A stretch of DNA of 64,000 bases from Diphasiastrum complanatum. Its lineage: Eukaryota; Streptophyta; Lycopodiopsida; Lycopodiales; Lycopodiaceae. The first letter of the stretch is position 1, and every line of letters starts with the position of its first letter. A model generated the notes under the pieces. The model was not told the DNA's origin. It was given only the letters and a program-made list of their open reading frames with translations, and searched no databases. The position numbers were made by a program, and so were the translations under genes. The stretch covers positions 8,448,280 to 8,512,279 of the forward strand of contig CM055102.1 of NCBI GenBank assembly GCA_029204225.1, given 5' to 3'. Of this stretch, positions 58,625-64,000 are shown in pieces.

Positions 58625-59100
58625 AGGGTGGGGAAGAATGTTACGTCCATGTCCAGTATGTGGGATTCGAAATAATTCTTGACATGGATAGCCGGTCACT
58701 CAAGTGTATATGGTTATTAGTTATGCCTTGTCATTCCGGACTTGGTTGGTAATGTAATTAATAATCATATGAGGGCCAAGACCTATAATTGGACATAAGA
58801 GCACTTGCATGGTGTTTGACTGCTATAATGCAAGAATAGGAGGTCAATTACTTATTCAGGTTGCATGGGGATCCTAAGAGAAATATTCTCTCCTCATGGG
58901 AGAGAATATATACTAGTGAAAACTCGCCCATCTACCTATTGGATTTTATGATCCTTGAAGCTAGGAGCCCCTCCTCTCTTGCATTCATTCACCATGGCAT
59001 GGGGGTGAAGTGGTTAGGGTATTGACTAGCCATTTCCTGTTGGTTATGTGCTGCAAACATAGGCATTGAATTGCATCATTAGCTAATTCAATTTGATTCC
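58625..59100 (+). mobile_element. gypsy-type polypurine tract and LTR start
   Basis: AAGGGTGGGGAAGA followed by ATGTTACGTCCATGTCC matches the junction of polypurine tract and 3' LTR (TGTTACGTCC...) seen in many chromovirus-like gypsy elements. The LTR end is not clear, so the right border is approximate. Upstream 58.28-58.6 kb has no recognisable pol. Confidence 0.45.
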
Positions 59101-59309
59101 ATAATGATTATATTGAAAAATTAGAACCTTGTTCACCTCAACCAATTAAGCATAGATGGCTTGTTGATTATAATGTGTCAAATTCTATAAAGGCTTAATT
59201 TAAGCAACATAGTTATGGAGATCATGATTTTCTTTTTGTTAACCAGTAACTACACTTCTGTAGTTAGGTTTAAACAACGCTCAAACATTGTTTTTGTGGT
59301 TACGGAGAG

Positions 59310-59420
59310 GAAGGTCTTGCTCCGAGGCCCTTCTGCCTCGGAAGAGTGTGCGCCCGAGGGCGGAGGCCCGAGGGCACACGGTCTTCCGCGGGCGGAAGGG
59401 CCGAGAAGCCGGCCCTTCCC
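59310..59420. repeat. GC-rich foldback cluster
   Basis: Interleaved inverted words such as GAGGCCCTTCTGCCTC and GCCCGAGGGCGGAGGCCC, plus CTTCCGCGGGCGGAAG, make this the most GC-rich patch of the right end. An ORF (59215-59523) runs through it, but it is arginine/proline-rich by composition and not protein-like. CTTCCGGGCGGAAGG recurs at 59490. Confidence 0.6.
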
Positions 59421-59529
59421 TTTCGTGAATTCCGTTTTCACATTTATTTTTTCTTTTTTTTTTGACGTAATTTTGTTTTTTACACACACCTTCCGGGCGG
59501 AAGGTGCATGTAAAAAAACCTAAATTTTT

Positions 59530-59547
59530 AAACCCTAAACCCTAAAC
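59530..59547 (-). repeat. short interstitial telomere-like repeat
   Basis: AAACCCTAAACCCTAAACC, about two and a half units of the plant telomere repeat (TTTAGGG on the other strand), directly abutting a foldback element. It may mark repair of a break or chance; two and a half units is too short to be a telomere. Confidence 0.7.
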
Positions 59548-59697
59548 CGTGCCTTTGTGTCCGTGAAATTAGTTTTTAAATTTTTACAAAAAAAATGGTA
59601 ATGCCACCGGAAGGTGCACGTAAAAAAAAAAAATTTGTTCCACAAAGTACGTTTTGTGAGGCATTACCATTTCCTTTGTAAAAAACACAAAGGCACG
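59548..59697. mobile_element. 150-bp foldback (MITE-like) element
   Basis: Terminal arms GTGCCTTTGTGT (59549-59560) and ACACAAAGGCAC (59685-59696) are perfect inverse complements. Inner arms TTTTTACAAA...ATGGTAATGCC and GGCATTACCAT...TTTGTAAAAA pair too. No target duplication is certain. Confidence 0.65.
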
Positions 59698-60894
59698 CTT
59701 GAAGGATGCTTCATAGGCAATCTTGAAAGGCATGTCACAGGAATGTTTGGGAAATAAGCCCTTTGTGAGACAAAATCAAGATCAAGCTATGGAAAAGAAT
59801 GGAGAGGTGAAATACTTTCAATCTCTCTTCTCTCTCTATCGTTGTCTCTGCTGCTGGTTCGTTTCTGCTAGTGGTTCTCTGATGGCTCTATTGATCGATG
59901 CTTCTCTATTGATCATTGTTGTTTTGCTTCTCTATTGATGGTGGTCTGCTATGATGGAGTGACCCTCATTCAAACAACAAACTACGCTCTTTGCATATGC
60001 TCACCATGCTCATCAACGGACGCTCAAGCCATGTTGGTCCTGACAGTCGGCACTTAGCATTGACATGGCTAACACTCAACACTTAGGTGATTGACACTTC
60101 GGTGGTTGTCAACACTCAGTTGGCAGACGGACCGGATGCCTCAATTGGACCGATGAACGAACAAACGGATCACGATGAAAAGGGAGGTATTCTTTTTGAA
60201 CACTCCTAGTTACTTGGTCATTCTAAGCATCATCCTTGGCTGCGATTCATAGGAGTGACTATAAATAACTTCGCTCAACATTCAAGGCTCATCTTCAAAA
60301 TGATGATATTGTGGAGCGCTTTTTCATTAGTCACCAATAGCCTGTAAGGAAAAAATGTTGTGCGTGGATTAAAAAAATGTTTTCATAGCTGTTGTAAATG
60401 ATAAAGGTGCAAAAAAGTCTGTGGAAGCAACAAGACGAGTATTTTTGCAAGACCAGTATTCAATGATTGCTAGAAGCTATTCAGTCGCAATTTGTGTGTT
60501 GTAGCCATGCCAATGCAAAGTCTTATGCTGCAAAAAAATTTGCTTAACATCCTTAAAAAAAAATGGACAAGTTAGATCTCATATCTAGATAAAAGATGGC
60601 CAATAAACGAGTAGATGTTTCGATCATAGCAAAGTCACAGCAACAACCGGATCAGAAGAACACTATGGTTGACAAACGAGTGGATTAGAAGAACGTTATG
60701 GCTTTCAACGCACTCATTTGATCCTGCGAGAGAACTGCGAAATCCATAGAGAAAAGGGTTTTAGGGTTACACTAAAGAAAAGGGTCTTAGGGTTTGGAGT
60801 CACTTGAAGGCACTCGTACCTTTCACCTTAAAGTCTTTTTTTGACGTCACCTTTGGTAAAATACTCTTTAGAATACTCTTTAGGGTACTTTAAG

Positions 60895-61104
60895 TACGTA
60901 TTCTAAGCAAGTACTTAGGTTTTTGGTTATTATTTTAAGTAATTATTAAGCAATTACTTAGGTTTTTAGTAATTATTTTAGCAAGTATCCAAGTAAGTGC
61001 TTAAAATACTAAGTCGGTAAATAGAATACAAAAAAAAGAACTGAAAGTAAAAGCTTTTCCATTAATATGAAATGTTGAGCACATGAGCTAACCTCCTTCA
61101 CCCC

Positions 61105-61149
<45 letters not shown>
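60895..61149 (+). repeat. short tandem duplication and (CT)n microsatellite
   Basis: An AT-rich 33-bp unit (ACTTAGGTTTTTGGTTATTATTTTA-like) is repeated with changes at 60913-60985, and (CT)19 occupies 61111-61149. Both probably lie inside the LTR that ends at 61329. Confidence 0.65.
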
Positions 61150-61150
<1 letters not shown>

Positions 61151-61330
61151 TCACCTTTATCTTGGATGTTAGTGTTAGGTCGCTAGAGTTAGTGTTAGTG
61201 TGGGTCAGAGTTAGTGTAGTGTAGAAAAGCATTTAAACTAGCAACTAAACTAAGTTAGATTCCTATCCGTGTGTTCTAATCCTTTTGACAGGCGGAGGGC
61301 TGCTCATCATCAACTTCCTACTCCCTACAG

Positions 61331-61348
61331 TGGCGTCGTTGTCGGAGA
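61331..61348 (+). other. Athila/Tat-type gypsy primer binding site
   Basis: TGGCGTCGTTGTCGGAGA, one base after an LTR-like end CCCTACA. Athila-like gypsy elements use a tRNA-Asp primer site of the form TGGCGCCGTTGCCGGGGA; this differs at three positions. It implies that the preceding sequence (about 60.3-61.33 kb) is a 5' LTR. The LTR start was not located and no gag ORF survives downstream. Confidence 0.6.
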
Positions 61349-61789
61349 TAGGCCATCACTAACTAGTTTTAGTTGTCTTTTTAGTTGTTTTGCTTATTTT
61401 AGTGTGTTTAGGTGGATTTGGGGGTAGTTTAGGCTTGTTTTGTCTTTTTTATGTGATTGGACTGTTGAGAGCTAGCGGAGGAGGTGTGGAGAGATAATGG
61501 AGACCTTAAACAGCCTCTAAGGGCTTGGCATTCCATCACAACCATAAAAAAATCACAAAAAAAACATCCAAATCTGCATTTTGGAGAAAAAAATGGGGCT
61601 AAAATCACATCAAATTTTATTTCTCTAAAACCAATGAGAAGTAACTCTTGCATGACTAGAAGCAGGTCCAATTTATTGTTCCAGACTTGCATAGAAGCCT
61701 GCAAGAGTTAGTTCTCAGCAAATTTCAAAAATTAGAGAAAAATAAAAAAAATTCAAAAATCTCTTGTAAAATCAAAAAGAATCTCAAAA

Positions 61790-62110
61790 CTGCAAATCAA
61801 CTCTCGCAGAGCCTTTTGAAGCTGCATCTCATTGTGAGAAGCACACACACGAATTTGCGAGAGTTACCTTGTGGATTTACATCACATGCGAGTCTTCTCA
61901 AGGTCCAAAACAAAGGCGGAACCCTCGCAGACATCAAAATTTTAGTTTTTTGTTGCAACTAACTCTCGCAGAGCCTCCTATAACTCCATCTCACTAAGAT
62001 AGGTACACAGAAAAGCCTGCGAGAATTCATCTTATTCTAGTAAGTTGAAAAATGGGTTTAAGTGTCTAAAATTGAGGAAAATCATCAGTATCAGAAAAAC
62101 TCGCAGACCA
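61790..62110 (+). repeat. repeated CTCTCGCAG/TGCGAGAG motifs in a gypsy leader
   Basis: CTCTCGCAGAGCC occurs at 61802 and 61963, with related words (TGCGAGAGTTACC, CCTCGCAGAC, TGCGAGAATTC, CTCGCAGACC) between and after. In all there are seven or so in 300 bases, on both strands. The same words occur at 3.93-4.2 kb. No ORF is present. Confidence 0.55.
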
Positions 62111-62202
62111 TTCCATTGTTTCCAGAAGGTCATTTTACATCAATGATGATGTTACATACCTATGTAACTAGCAGTACTTCAGACCCCTAATAGTCCATTT
62201 AG

Positions 62203-63207
62203 TGTTGGGGTTAAATGGCAAGGTACCCTTAGGATTAAGGGTACGTGTCCTTGGATAAGGACAGACAAGTGACTATACCTTAGTTGGAGGTATGGAGTCA
62301 CGTGACCCTTGGATAAGGAGTACCTTTAGTATTAAGGATATGTGTCTTAGATTAAAGTACTAGTGTCCTTGGTTAAGGACATGTAGGTGTCTATGCCTTG
62401 GATGGAGGTATGGAACCTAGAGATGTGCTAGAAAGTCATTGGATGACTATTTTTCTAAACCTTGGGCCTCAACCTTAAATTATATCACTTTATTGGTCTA
62501 GGACCAAAATATACTTGCACAACTTGGGCAATGAGACCTAGTAGGAGGGCGCCCTTCTAAAGTGTCCATCGAGTTCCCAACTCCTACAAGAAAGGCATTC
62601 AAAGAGTCATAGGTTATGGAAGGAGTCTCTTGACATTCCACAAGTCTATGGAGGCTCTTGGAGATTCTTTAACTCCCCTAGGCTTCTCTCTCTCTCATTG
62701 GATGAGCATTGAACTCCATTGTGCATTGGAGGGGTCTATGGGCCATCTATATGAAGGTAGTAGGGCGTCCATTGGGAGGGGGATTTACTTTGCTTATGCT
62801 CTAGTGTTGCTACTAGTGTGTAGAGTGCTTTCTTGTGGTAGTATGCTTGAGGTTTGGATCTTGTTTATGGTATGGGACATAAGTAGGGTTTGGATCTTGA
62901 GTATGCTATGGAGTGTTGTGGTATGCTTGTGATTTGTTTATGGTTAGCAAGGGGTTGCTAGATAGGTCTTGCTTGGAGTTTGTAGGTATGGTTGGGTGGT
63001 GAATACTTGAGGTCAGCTTGTTATCTATCTTTGTGTTTAAAGAGTAGGGACACAGGTGAAGTCTTTGGAGGCTTGCAGATCCTTACTTGCAGGTAGAGGC
63101 ATCATAGCTTGGAGTTGGGGAGCATCTTGAAGCTTGCAGGTTGCTTGGAGGACATTTGGAAGCTCTACCTTGGATTTGGAGGACTTCTTCACCTCTACTT
63201 GTAAAAG
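62203..63207 (+). mobile_element. probable copia 5' LTR
   Basis: Begins TGTTGGGGTTAAATGG and runs to a tRNA-iMet primer site about 1 kb later. It contains stuttering words (CCTTAGGATTAAGGGTA, CCTTGGATAAGG, TGGAGGTATGGA) repeated several times at 62.22-62.42 kb. The end is not a canonical CA, so the right border is approximate. Confidence 0.5.
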
Positions 63208-63219
63208 TGGTATCAGAGC
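63208..63219 (+). other. tRNA-iMet primer binding site of a copia element running off the window
   Basis: TGGTATCAGAGC, a perfect match to the copia primer site. The following 780 bases to the window end are T-rich and show no gag, so the leader is long or the internal region is decayed. Two similar blocks (TCTGATTTTCA...AATCTGAAAATCAGAT) repeat at 63.56 and 63.76 kb. Confidence 0.7.
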
Positions 63220-64000
63220 TAGACAAAGGATGGTAACCTTTCTAACTTTCTTCAAGTTCTATTAAGATCACCAACTAAATTTTTTTTTGGAGAAGATTAT
63301 AGGCTTGTAGTTGAAGTATCTAGTTCTCTTTGGAAGAGAGTAGTGATGCTTATAGAATTGTTTAGGGGCTGATTTTTTTATCATGTTAGAGAAGTTTTAA
63401 AGTGGGCTTTGGGTTTTTAAAAGTTCTGAAAAAAAATTTGTGGGAAGGGTAGAGGAAGTCTTTCTCTACATACACAGATTTTTTTTGGCAAAAAGATTGA
63501 TTCTAGCTTTGTGTTTTGATCAAAACTAGTGTTTTTTTTTGCATAAATGAAGTGTTTGAAGTTCTGATTTTCATTTTGAAGTTCTATTTTTTAGACCTGT
63601 AAATATGAAAATCAGATATGAAAAGTGAAGTTTTCATTCAAACTTCATTAGTTACATCTTTATATCTTCTAATTTCATGAAGATGGCAATGTAGGAAGGG
63701 AATGGTAGTGTAACTTTGTGTATAAAACAAGTTTTGAAATTCTGTGTTTTGTCATTTTAAAGTTCTGATTTTCAGATCTGTAAATCTGAAAATCAGATTG
63801 GAAAATTGAAGTTTTCATAAAGCTTCATTAGTTATCCATTTCTAGACACTAGTTTTTTGGTTTTGGAAATCTAAAATAGTGAGAAATGTGAAAACTTTGG
63901 TTGCTTTTGAAATGACAAATGAAATTGAAATGAGAATGAGAACTTTATGTAAACATTAGCTTGGATTGGTTAATTGAAGTTTACATAAAGATTTGATTTT

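Noticed and set aside
59215-59523. Arginine/proline-rich ORF
   Set aside because: Composition reflects a GC-rich foldback; no domain and open in both strands by composition.

Overview
This is nuclear DNA from a land plant with a large, retrotransposon-rich genome. Two intron-containing housekeeping genes sit in a sea of nested Ty1/copia and Ty3/gypsy elements. Very long introns (4.0 and 15.2 kb), LINE remnants and many decayed LTR elements suggest a gymnosperm, fern, lycophyte or other large-genome plant. The sequence alone does not settle which.

Host genes. (1) A polyprenol reductase gene (SRD5A3/PPRD family, dolichol synthesis) lies on the minus strand, 13414 down to 6336. It has six exons and encodes 362 aa; intron 4 is 4.0 kb. 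(2) An AP-2 complex medium (mu) subunit gene (AP2M, clathrin-mediated endocytosis) lies on the plus strand, 32735-54371. It has 13 exons and encodes 439 aa; intron 1 is 15.2 kb and full of nested elements. Both models keep frame across every junction, use GT-AG introns throughout and end at a conserved C-terminus. I see no functional link between them; they are neighbours only.

Layout. 1-6.3 kb: a short tRNA-derived SINE-like insertion with 26-bp target duplications, then gypsy protease/RT debris on both strands and an unrecognised broken ORF. 6.3-13.4 kb: the polyprenol reductase gene, whose intron 4 carries three hairpins with a shared 15-nt loop but different stems. 14.0-31.9 kb: a decayed plus-strand gypsy element (gag at 14 kb, protease at 26.5 kb, RT at 31.3 kb) split by two copia elements. 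The first copia is itself split by a minus-strand solo LTR. That solo LTR holds both a plus-strand solo LTR of the same family and a minus-strand gag-only gypsy element. The target duplications GCTCA, TTAGA and GCAGC prove the order. 31.9-32.7 kb: AP2M promoter/5' region with G-boxes, a perfect palindrome and long GA repeats. 32.7-54.5 kb: AP2M. Its intron 1 holds a LINE remnant, then a copia element (TSD CAAAA) containing a minus-strand copia (TSD AGGAC) containing a hAT-like foldback element (TSD ACTTCACC), then an unidentified ORF remnant. 54.5-64 kb: a snap-back inverted repeat, a second deleted copy of the intron-1 copia family, a gypsy LTR edge, a GC-rich foldback with telomere-like repeats, an Athila-type primer binding site, and a copia LTR with a tRNA-iMet primer site running off the window.
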